DNA from: Candidatus Paceibacter sp.
GTDB lineage: Bacteria; Patescibacteria; ABY1; S139-126
NCBI GenBank assembly: GCA_020724865.1
Contig: DYGA01000002.1
Location: 115,161-179,160, forward strand
Reading direction: 5' to 3'
Length of the DNA stretch: 64,000 nucleotides
Shown here: positions 22,040 through 29,993 of the stretch, one piece after another
Position numbering within the stretch: position 1 is the stretch's first letter
Layout of the letters: each line of letters opens with the position of its first letter
Notes under the pieces: generated by a model
Databases searched by the model: none
The model's input: the letters and a program-made list of their open reading frames with translations, nothing else
What the model was told of the DNA's origin: nothing
Position numbers and translations under genes: made by a program

Positions 22040-25000
22040 ATGACTCAGATAAGTTTTCCTGAATTAGAAAGAGAAATATTAGATTTTTGGGAAAGAGAGA
22101 AAATATTTGATAAATCGTTAAAGAAAAATTCACCTCAAGGTGAGTTTGTATTTTATGAGGGTCCGCCGACTGCCAATGGTAAACCAGGTATTCATCATGT
22201 TTTGGCAAGGGCTTTTAAAGATTTGATTCCCCGTTATAAAACTATGCAGGGTTATCATGTGACCAGAAAAGCTGGTTGGGATACTCACGGATTGCCAGTG
22301 GAATTACAAGTTGAAAAGGAATTGGGTATATCCGGAAAACCTCAGATTGAATCATTACAAAAATCGGTTCCTGAATCTATAGAATATTTTAATACTAAAT
22401 GCAAACAGTCAGTTTGGCAATACAAAGAAGAGTGGGAAAAATTAACGCGGCGGATGGGTTTTTGGATTGATATGGATAATCCTTATGTGACTTATGATAA
22501 TAATTATATAGAAACTTTGTGGTGGATTATAAAACAGGTTTATGATAAAAAATTACTGTACCAAGGTTATAAAGTAGTGCCTCATTGTCCGCGTTGTGGT
22601 ACTGCCCTTTCCAGTCATGAAGTGGCGCAAGGTTACCGCGAAGTAAAAGACGAATCTGTTTACATAAAATTCAAAGTGAGTAAGGGAAATGATAAGGTTA
22701 AGGAAGGTGATTATATATTGTCTTGGACCACAACTCCCTGGACTTTGCCGGGAAATGTAGCTTTGGCGATTAGTGAAAAAGTGAATTATGCCATTGTTAG
22801 TATAATTGGTGAAGGTTGGCAGAGTAGTGATGTAAAAAATTTAATAAATAACGGCAGGGCACCAATTACCGGAAAGGATAATAAATTATATAGGTATATA
22901 TTAGCGGAGGATTTACTTGACAAAGTTTTAGCAAAAAATGGAAAAGAATATGTTAAGGAGGGTATTATTAAAGGTAGTGAGTTAGTTGGCCTTGAATATG
23001 AGCCATTATTTCCAGGTGCTATTTTAGAATCTGTAGAAAATTATGAAAATGCCTTTAAGGTTTATCCAGCTGATTTCGTGACTACTGAAGATGGTACGGG
23101 TGTGGTGCATACAGCGGTGATGTATGGTGAAGATGATTACAATTTAGGTGAAGCGGTGGGACTACCCAAGGTACATACGGTAAATGAAAACGGAAATTTT
23201 GCATTCAAAATTTTAAATACAAAATTTAAGATTTTACACACTTTACAAGATAAATTTGTTAAGGATAGTGAGACAGAAAAAATTATTATCAATTATTTAC
23301 AAGAGCAAAAATTACTTTTTAGACAAGAATCGTATAAGCATGATTATCCTTTTTGTTGGCGCTGTGACACACCACTTCTTTATTATGCTAAAGATTCTTG
23401 GTTTATTAAAATGTCGGAGTTGCGGGAAAAGTTAAAAGCTAATAATGAGAATATCAATTGGATACCCGGGCATATTAAATTTGGTCGTTTTGGTGAGTGG
23501 TTAGATGGTGTTAAAGATTGGGCGATTTCTCGCGAAAGATATTGGGGAACGCCATTGCCAATTTGGCGTTGTCAGGCGGGAAAAAATAAAAATACTGATA
23601 TTAAAATTCAAAAAGATTGTAATAATATAAAAGTAATTGGTTCGTTTGCTGAGTTAGAACAATTGAGCGGACAAAAAATTATTGATGCTCATCGTCCCAT
23701 GGTTGATGAAATTAAAATTAAATGTGAGCATTGTGGTGGAGAAATGATACGAGAGACAGCTGTGCTTGACTGTTGGTTTGATTCCGGAGCTATGCCGTTT
23801 GCTCAGATCCATTATCCATTTGAAAATAAAGACTTAATTGATGATAGAAAATGGTATCCGGCAAATTTTATCTGTGAGGCAATTGATCAGACTCGGGGAT
23901 GGTTTTATACTTTACTGGCCGTTGCTACTTTACTTGATCAAGGAACTCCTTATCAAAACGTAATCTGTTTAGGGCACATCAATGATAAGTACGGTAAAAA
24001 GATGTCAAAAAGTAAAGGCAATATCGTTGATCCATGGCAAATCATGGATAGCTATGGTGCTGATGCTTTACGTTGGCATTTTTACACTATCAATCAACCC
24101 GGAGAACCTAAAAATTTTGATCCGCAACAAGTTGAAGATGTTTTGAAAAAAAATTGGTTAATTTTGTGGAACGTATTTAGTTTTTACAATTTGTATAAAC
24201 CAGCGGTTAAAGAGTTCCCCACTGAACCAGCAGAGGATATTTTAGATCAGTGGATTTTAGCTTATCTCAAAGATTTAGTCAGAGTTGTCACCGATTATTT
24301 GGATAATTATGATATAACTTCCGCTGCTAGATCTATTGCAGATTTTATTAATGATTTATCAACTTGGTACTTAAGACGAAGTCGTGAACGCTTTAAAGCC
24401 GGCGGAACTACCCAAGCGCAAGCAGTTAAAACTTTAGGTTATGTATTGTTGGAGCTTACTAAAATTTTAGCGCCCTTTACTCCTTTTTTAGCTGAAAAAA
24501 TTTATCAAGAATTAATAAAAGATTATCCAGACAAAAAAAGTGATTTTGCTCTATCGGTTCATTTATCAGCTTGGCCGGAAAAAAAAGAAAAAACATCTGC
24601 CGAATTGGCATTATTACAGACCATGAATGAAGTGAGAGAAATAGTTACTCGGGCTTTAGCTTTGCGAGCTGATGCTAAAATAAAAGTTAGACAACCTTTA
24701 TCAGAATTACATATTAAACAGAAAGATTTGCCCGAGCAATTTATAGAAATTTTGCGACAAGAGGTAAACGTTATAAAGGTAATTTTAGGTGCAAATGAAA
24801 TTAAATTAAACACCGTCATTGATGATAATTTAGCTAAAGCTGGTTTGGTTAGAGAGTTAATACGGAGTGTAAATAATTTACGTAAACAGGCCGGACTTAC
24901 TATTACTGATAAGATTATATTGTACATTACTACAGCCGATAATTTACAGAATTTAATTACCGAAGAAAAAGAAGTTATTTCTAAAAATACTTTGAGCGCC

Positions 25001-25090
25001 AAAATAATATTTCAGCACAAGGATAATCTATCGTCAAAAGAGATTAATTTTACGGACGAAAAAATTTGGTTGGGTATAGAAAAAATATGA
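22040..25090 (+). CDS. ileS: Isoleucyl-tRNA synthetase
   Basis: 1016 residues, class I. Visible motifs: PPTANGKPGIHH (HIGH region, about 42-53), WTTTPWTLPGN of the editing domain (about 234-244), KMSKSKGN (about 653-660) and a C-terminal anticodon-binding domain. The size and the start FPELEREILDFWEREKIF match the larger, archaeal/eukaryal-like IleRS group also seen in some bacteria. An AT-rich in-frame stretch at about residues 393-412 (FKILNTKFKILHTLQDKF) looks like an inserted repeat. The gene has its own promoter and overlaps recO by four bases. Confidence 0.97.
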   Translation: MTQISFPELEREILDFWEREKIFDKSLKKNSPQGEFVFYEGPPTANGKPGIHHVLARAFKDLIPRYKTMQGYHVTRKAGWDTHGLPVELQVEKELGISGKPQIESLQKSVPESIEYFNTKCKQSVWQYKEEWEKLTRRMGFWIDMDNPYVTYDNNYIETLWWIIKQVYDKKLLYQGYKVVPHCPRCGTALSSHEVAQGYREVKDESVYIKFKVSKGNDKVKEGDYILSWTTTPWTLPGNVALAISEKVNYAIVSIIGEGWQSSDVKNLINNGRAPITGKDNKLYRYILAEDLLDKVLAKNGKEYVKEGIIKGSELVGLEYEPLFPGAILESVENYENAFKVYPADFVTTEDGTGVVHTAVMYGEDDYNLGEAVGLPKVHTVNENGNFAFKILNTKFKILHTLQDKFVKDSETEKIIINYLQEQKLLFRQESYKHDYPFCWRCDTPLLYYAKDSWFIKMSELREKLKANNENINWIPGHIKFGRFGEWLDGVKDWAISRERYWGTPLPIWRCQAGKNKNTDIKIQKDCNNIKVIGSFAELEQLSGQKIIDAHRPMVDEIKIKCEHCGGEMIRETAVLDCWFDSGAMPFAQIHYPFENKDLIDDRKWYPANFICEAIDQTRGWFYTLLAVATLLDQGTPYQNVICLGHINDKYGKKMSKSKGNIVDPWQIMDSYGADALRWHFYTINQPGEPKNFDPQQVEDVLKKNWLILWNVFSFYNLYKPAVKEFPTEPAEDILDQWILAYLKDLVRVVTDYLDNYDITSAARSIADFINDLSTWYLRRSRERFKAGGTTQAQAVKTLGYVLLELTKILAPFTPFLAEKIYQELIKDYPDKKSDFALSVHLSAWPEKKEKTSAELALLQTMNEVREIVTRALALRADAKIKVRQPLSELHIKQKDLPEQFIEILRQEVNVIKVILGANEIKLNTVIDDNLAKAGLVRELIRSVNNLRKQAGLTITDKIILYITTADNLQNLITEEKEVISKNTLSAKIIFQHKDNLSSKEINFTDEKIWLGIEKI

Positions 25091-25881
25091 CAGTCATTTT
25101 ACAGGCGATTATTTTAGATCACAATCCTAAAGGTGAGAGCGATCTGTTGGTCACCGCTTTTACTCAAGAAAAAGGGAAGATAAATGCTAAGGCTAAAGGC
25201 GCTAGAAAATCAGAAGCAAAATTGCGTGGCATCTTAGAAGTTGGCAATGAGGTAAAATTAATGTTGGCGCCAGGAAAAAATCAAATACACATTGCGGGTG
25301 GGGATATTATAGATAGTCATATCTTAATTCGTCAAAATTTGGAACTGTTATTATTATGGCAAGCAATGCTTGAGGTGGTTAGTTTCGCAACAGTGCCAGA
25401 TAATATTGAATATGAGGTGTATGATCTTTTAACAGGTTGGGCTAAATTTTTACAACATAATTTAAAACCTTATTCAGTTCGTAATAAATTAATTGTTTAT
25501 TTAGTGATTTGGCAGTTTTTATCCTTGATTGGTTTTAAACCCCAGTTTGATGAATGTGTTCGGAGTGGTCAAAAATTAGTAGCAGAAAATTGTTTTTTTT
25601 CTGTCACTGAAGGTGGGGTTGTTAGTAAAAAATATTTTCAAACTTCGGATTTACCACTATCTTTAAATGTTTGGAAAATATTACGTTATATATTTAAAGG
25701 AAATTTTTGGGCTGCTTTATCTGATATTTATCGTTTTAGAATCACAAAACAAGAAAACTTAGAATTGGCTAACATATTGATTAATTACACTGAAAATACT
25801 ATAGAGAAAAAAATTAATAGTCTTAGTTATTTAGAAAAAATATATACTTATGGAAATAAAGTCATGGCGGGAAATAAGTAA
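25087..25881 (+). CDS. recO: DNA repair protein RecO
   Basis: 264 residues from the ATG that overlaps the ileS stop (ATGA). RecO loads RecA at gaps with RecR and anneals single strands. The N-terminal OB fold (VILQAIILDHNPKGESDLLVTAFTQEKGK, then AKGARKSEAKLRGILE) is typical; a helical C-terminal domain follows. The zinc cysteines of some RecO proteins are not evident (only scattered Cys near 158 and 170). A further upstream start at 25066 is less likely. It overlaps the following membrane protein by 32 bases. Confidence 0.9.
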   Translation: MTVILQAIILDHNPKGESDLLVTAFTQEKGKINAKAKGARKSEAKLRGILEVGNEVKLMLAPGKNQIHIAGGDIIDSHILIRQNLELLLLWQAMLEVVSFATVPDNIEYEVYDLLTGWAKFLQHNLKPYSVRNKLIVYLVIWQFLSLIGFKPQFDECVRSGQKLVAENCFFSVTEGGVVSKKYFQTSDLPLSLNVWKILRYIFKGNFWAALSDIYRFRITKQENLELANILINYTENTIEKKINSLSYLEKIYTYGNKVMAGNK

Positions 25882-27814
25882 AAAAAAGTCCCGTCGATTA
25901 TTACGAAGAATTAAACCGCAATCTGACAAAAAGCTTGCTCCGACTACGGAGGTAATTGAAGATATTTATGTAAAAGATAAAATTTTTCCAGCGGAAAATA
26001 AAGCAATGGTCAAAAATGATATAAATATGAATAAAACTAGTCAATATAAAAAAAGTAAATTTCATCCTACGGCAAAAAGACATACAAAAAAAACAGTCAA
26101 TAACAGTATTTTTTGGTTAGTTATTGTATTTTTGTTGTTAGCTTCGGCTACATTGTTGTTTAGCGCTTTTCGTTTTGGAGGAGCGCCAAATAATCGTGAT
26201 GATATAGAATTGTTATTAACTGGTCCGGATGCGGTTGCTATTGGTCAAGAATCTACTTGGACAATTAGTTATAAAAATACCAGTTCGGTTGATTTTAAAA
26301 AATTAAATATATCAATCCGTTATCCTGATGGTTTAAAACTTAAATCTACTGAACCAGTAGCTGATAATTTACTTAATACCAGTTGGCAGTTAGGAGAATT
26401 GAAAAAAGGCGAAAGCGGAGAAATAAAAATAAACGCCCAGCTTTATGGTGAGGAAAACAGCGCTAAAGAGTTTAAAGTTGATGCAGTTTATCAACCAGCA
26501 AATTTTAGTTCAGATTTTATTAATTCAATTGTTTATGTGGTGAAATTGGGACATTCACAGTTTGCTATAAATTGGGAATTGCCTGAAGCAATTTTACCAG
26601 AAGTTGAGCAAGATATGGCTTGGCGAATAAGTAATATTAGTGGACAAGAAATGTCCAATATTAAATTACGCTTAATTACAAGTAAAAATTTTACTATGAC
26701 GAACCCCCGTCCTGAAATTGCAGAAATAGTTGATACTGCAGAGGGTAAAGCATACGTTTGGCCAATTAGGAATTATTTTAATAATCAGGAAATAAATTTT
26801 AATTTTAAAGGTAAATTTTCTGCTGCAGCTGTTGGTTTGGAAAAGTTTAAGTTGGAAATCAGTAGTGGCGAACCGGAAGGTAAAATTTTACAAGAGTTGG
26901 AAAAAAGTATTGTAATTTTAGGTGAAGAATTAGCTGTGCAAATGACCATCAATAACCAATCTACTTTGGTTGAAATTACTCCTGGCCAAAAGTTGAATTA
27001 TGAAGTGATTTTACAAAATACTTCCGGACTTGATCTAGCTGATCTAAAAGTTATATTACAGGTTGACCCAGAGATGGTTGATTGGACTACTTTAAAAACT
27101 GTTGTTGAGCCAACTATTACCAATATTGGTCAAATTGTATTGGATGGAAATAATTATGTAGAATTGCAAAAATTAGAAAAAGGTAAAGAATTGAAAATTA
27201 ATTACGAACTAAATATTAAAAGTAGTATAACTAATTTATCAAACAATTTTAGAACATTTGCTCAGGTAACGGTTGGTCGTGTGGGTGAAAAAGAAAAAAA
27301 TGATTTAAGTTTTTCGACGCCGGTTCAGTCTGCACAAATAAAATCTGCTTTAAAAGTTTTTAATTATGCTTGGTATCGAGATGATGAAGGTATTCCGGTG
27401 GGTAGTGGCCCGTTGCCACCACAAGTTGGTAAAAAAACAGTTTTTCCTATTGATCTAACTTTACAAACTAAAAATGACTATAAACAAATTGAAGTTTCTG
27501 CGTATTTACCAGATGATGTAACATGGGAAAACCAACAAACGGTGTCTAAGGGCGTATTAAATTATGATTCGGTAAATCGACTGCTACTTTGGCAAATAGA
27601 TTCTTTAACTGAAGCAGATGGTTTAGTCACAGCTCGTTTTTATGTAGGTTTAATACCGCAAAACAGCGATATTGGTAAAGTTAAAACATTACTCAATGCT
27701 CAAACCGTAAAATTTATAAGTCAAGAACAAACTAGTCAAATTATATATCCAGCTCTTGATACCAACTTAACTGGAGCAATGTATGATACAAATAAAGGGC
27801 AAGTAGTTGAATAA
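25850..27814 (+). CDS. Membrane-anchored exported protein with repeated beta-sandwich domains
   Basis: 654 residues. A basic cytoplasmic N-terminus (about 1-80, rich in Lys) precedes one membrane helix (about 82-105); the rest is exported and built of several Ig-like or DUF11/CARDB-type repeats (for example GPDAVAIGQESTWTISYKN near 127 and INNQSTLVEITPGQKLNYE near 368). Such proteins are common surface components in Patescibacteria; the ligand is unknown. The start lies 32 bases inside recO. A later ATG at about 26005 would shorten only the basic tail. It ends at a hairpin shared with the convergent phosphatidyltransferase gene. Confidence 0.8.
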   Translation: MEIKSWREISKKKSRRLLRRIKPQSDKKLAPTTEVIEDIYVKDKIFPAENKAMVKNDINMNKTSQYKKSKFHPTAKRHTKKTVNNSIFWLVIVFLLLASATLLFSAFRFGGAPNNRDDIELLLTGPDAVAIGQESTWTISYKNTSSVDFKKLNISIRYPDGLKLKSTEPVADNLLNTSWQLGELKKGESGEIKINAQLYGEENSAKEFKVDAVYQPANFSSDFINSIVYVVKLGHSQFAINWELPEAILPEVEQDMAWRISNISGQEMSNIKLRLITSKNFTMTNPRPEIAEIVDTAEGKAYVWPIRNYFNNQEINFNFKGKFSAAAVGLEKFKLEISSGEPEGKILQELEKSIVILGEELAVQMTINNQSTLVEITPGQKLNYEVILQNTSGLDLADLKVILQVDPEMVDWTTLKTVVEPTITNIGQIVLDGNNYVELQKLEKGKELKINYELNIKSSITNLSNNFRTFAQVTVGRVGEKEKNDLSFSTPVQSAQIKSALKVFNYAWYRDDEGIPVGSGPLPPQVGKKTVFPIDLTLQTKNDYKQIEVSAYLPDDVTWENQQTVSKGVLNYDSVNRLLLWQIDSLTEADGLVTARFYVGLIPQNSDIGKVKTLLNAQTVKFISQEQTSQIIYPALDTNLTGAMYDTNKGQVVE

Positions 27815-27819
27815 AAAAA

Positions 27820-27837
27820 CAACCGTTTATACGGTTG
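27820..27837. terminator. Bidirectional terminator between convergent genes
   Basis: CAACCGT/ACGGTTG stem with TTAT loop, A-run before; it overlaps the stop codon of the minus-strand gene. Confidence 0.8.
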
Positions 27838-28432
27838 TTGTTTGACGCCATTGGTGATTTAATAAAGACCAAATCGCCATAATTGTTGCTGGCAATATTA
27901 ATAGTAGTTCTACAAGATATTGATTATTGTGAGGATAGAGTAGTAAAGCTAAAAAAATTAGAATAAATTTAATTTTACCAATAACGTTACTGGGAGTAAG
28001 TTTTTTTAAATATAGAGCTGCATGCAGAGTATTAACTAGAGCTATAGTGTCAATGATGATGTAACAGACAGTTAAATAAGAAAAATAATTTTCAAAATTT
28101 AAAAAAAGTATAAGAATTGGTATAGTAAAAACTTTATCAATTGAACGATCCATTATTTTTCCTAAATCCGTCACCATATTTTTTACTCGAGCCAGAAGGC
28201 CATCTAAGTAGTCGGTCAGTCCGGCTATTATAATCAAAAAATTATAAAGTAAAATATCCTGTAATTTTATATAGACATATAATATTAGACCAAGTAAAAT
28301 AATACGAGAGCCGCTCAATATATTTGGTGTTAACCAATTAGGAAATTTTTTTAACAAGGGGCCTAAAATTTTTTGAGATAATTTGTCAAATAGCGTTAAG
28401 CCAGTTTGTAAGATAGTAAAGATTTTTTTCAT
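27827..28432 (-). CDS. CDP-alcohol phosphatidyltransferase
   Basis: 201 residues with about five membrane helices. The complete catalytic signature DG-x2-AR-x8-G-x3-D-x3-D is present (from DGLLAR near residue 97 to the last Asp near 118). Enzymes of this family join a CDP-diacylglycerol to an alcohol such as glycerol-3-phosphate, inositol phosphate or serine. The acceptor cannot be read from sequence; PgsA-like activity is a reasonable guess. The gene is divergent from tgt, with AAAGGA before its ATG, and shares a terminator hairpin with the gene it converges on. Confidence 0.9.
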   Translation of the reverse strand: MKKIFTILQTGLTLFDKLSQKILGPLLKKFPNWLTPNILSGSRIILLGLILYVYIKLQDILLYNFLIIIAGLTDYLDGLLARVKNMVTDLGKIMDRSIDKVFTIPILILFLNFENYFSYLTVCYIIIDTIALVNTLHAALYLKKLTPSNVIGKIKFILIFLALLLYPHNNQYLVELLLILPATIMAIWSLLNHQWRQTTTV

Positions 28433-28458
28433 TTTTTATTTCCTTTTTAATTTACAAG

Positions 28459-29586
28459 ATGTATAAACTTTATAGAAAATCTAAAAAAAGTCAAGCTAGA
28501 TTTGGAATATTAACGACTGGACGGGGTAAGATAAAAACACCTTTTTTTATGCCCGTTGCCACTCAAGGAGTAATAAAAACTCTAACCAGTTCTGATATGG
28601 AAAAATTAGGCACACAAATTTTGTTGGCTAATACTTATCATTTATTTTTACGGCCAGGTTGGCACATTTTGCAAAAAGTTGGAGGTTTACATAAATTTAT
28701 GAACTGGTCAAAACCGATACTGACTGATTCGGGAGGGTATCAGGTATTTTCTTTAGCCGGAAATAAACAACAAAAAAATAATTTGGTTAAAATTGAGAGA
28801 AATAAAGTAATTTTTAAATCTCATCATGACGGCAGTCAACAAGTTTTAACACCCGTTAAAGCTTTACAAATTCAAAAAATTATTGATAGTGATATACAAA
28901 TGGTGTTGGATGTATGTACTCCCAATCCGGCAACTTATGAACAGGCAAAAAAAGATGTTGTTTTAACTTTAGCCTGGGCTAGGCAAGCAAAAAAATGGAT
29001 TAATAAAAATTATACAAAATCAAATAGTCCTTTGGTATTTGGTATAGTTCAGGGTAGTGTATTTTCTGATTTACGAAAATATTGTGCTCAAGAGTTAGTA
29101 AAATTAGATTTTGCTGGCTATGCTATTGGTGGTTTGGCGGTTGGTGAAACTGTCAAACAAATGTACCAAGTATTAGATGAATTGATGCCTTATTTACCTG
29201 AAAATAAACCAAGATACTTAATGGGTGTTGGTCGTCCAGAAAATATTATTGCCGCTGTGCAAAGAGGGGTTGATATGTTTGATTGTGTTATTCCTACCCG
29301 AGAAGCTAGGCACGGTCGTCTATATATTTGGCGGCATACAAATTTAAATAAAAAAGATTTTTATACAACCATCAATATAAGTAATAAAAAATTTAGTAAA
29401 GATTTTTCATTGTTAAATCCCAAGACAAAGCAAAAAGATTTACAATCACTATCTAAAGCATATCTTTACCATTTATATAAAAGTGGGGAGCCGACTGCTT
29501 TAAGATTGGCCACTTTAAATAATTTGGAATTTTATTTACAGTTAATGATTCAGCTTAGAAAACATATTTTTACTTCTCAGATTTGA
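28459..29586 (+). CDS. tgt: tRNA-guanine transglycosylase lacking the zinc site
   Basis: 375 residues, normal length. Tgt swaps the wobble guanine of GUN-anticodon tRNAs for a queuine precursor. Catalytic parts are intact: DSGGYQ with D90, the pocket GGLAVGE (about 234-240), and the nucleophile D275 in FDCVIPTR. But the C-terminal zinc site, normally CxCxxC followed later by a His in HN, reads KTKQKDLQSLSKAYL (from residue 322) and LNNLEFY: all three cysteines and the histidine are gone, while the flanking SKAYLYHL and NLEFY are kept. Also DEC near the substrate is DVC. No other queuosine genes are in view. Confidence 0.93.
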   Translation: MYKLYRKSKKSQARFGILTTGRGKIKTPFFMPVATQGVIKTLTSSDMEKLGTQILLANTYHLFLRPGWHILQKVGGLHKFMNWSKPILTDSGGYQVFSLAGNKQQKNNLVKIERNKVIFKSHHDGSQQVLTPVKALQIQKIIDSDIQMVLDVCTPNPATYEQAKKDVVLTLAWARQAKKWINKNYTKSNSPLVFGIVQGSVFSDLRKYCAQELVKLDFAGYAIGGLAVGETVKQMYQVLDELMPYLPENKPRYLMGVGRPENIIAAVQRGVDMFDCVIPTREARHGRLYIWRHTNLNKKDFYTTINISNKKFSKDFSLLNPKTKQKDLQSLSKAYLYHLYKSGEPTALRLATLNNLEFYLQLMIQLRKHIFTSQI

Positions 29587-29610
29587 TTTTTTAAAAATTA
29601 AATAAAATGT

Positions 29611-29616
29611 TATAAT
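29611..29616 (+). promoter_or_regulatory. -10 hexamer, near-leaderless arrangement
   Basis: TATAAT eight bases before the ATG at 29625. Confidence 0.45.
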
Positions 29617-29624
29617 AAAACTGT

Positions 29625-29993
29625 ATGTTGCAGCTTTTTTTTAATACGTTCAAATTATTTACTTGGGATTTGGCCACCAATTTAGGTTATTGGCCGATTT
29701 GGTGGTATGGACCTGGTTTGGTTGATTTTTTTCATTTTTTTACTAACAACATAAAGTCTGCTTGGCATAGACAAGCACTTGATATTTTATTGAAAAATTG
29801 GTTTAAACCGATGTATGCCCAGACTGATTGGCAGGGCAGGATATTGTCATTTTTTTTCCGTACCTTAATCATCGCTTGGCGGTTTATGTTTTTTATTTTT
29901 TGGGCATTTGTGCTTAGTCTAGCGATGATTCTATGGATTATGGTTATTCCCATCGCATTATTTATGTTGATTCGTTTATTACTTTTTACATGA
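29625..29993 (+). CDS. Small membrane protein, partner of the Clp-like ATPase
   Basis: 122 residues, rich in Trp and Phe. An N-terminal half with two short amphipathic or membrane segments is followed by two strong helices near the C-terminus (about 76-120). No motif or family is recognised. Its stop overlaps the start of the membrane-anchored Clp-like ATPase (ATGA), so the two are translationally coupled and likely form one membrane complex. The -10 box lies eight bases before the ATG. Confidence 0.75.
   Translation: MLQLFFNTFKLFTWDLATNLGYWPIWWYGPGLVDFFHFFTNNIKSAWHRQALDILLKNWFKPMYAQTDWQGRILSFFFRTLIIAWRFMFFIFWAFVLSLAMILWIMVIPIALFMLIRLLLFT

Noticed and set aside
24559..25002. 147-codon minus-strand ORF inside the 3' part of ileS
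   Set aside because: Antisense to the conserved IleRS anticodon-binding domain; no promoter, SD or recognised motif.
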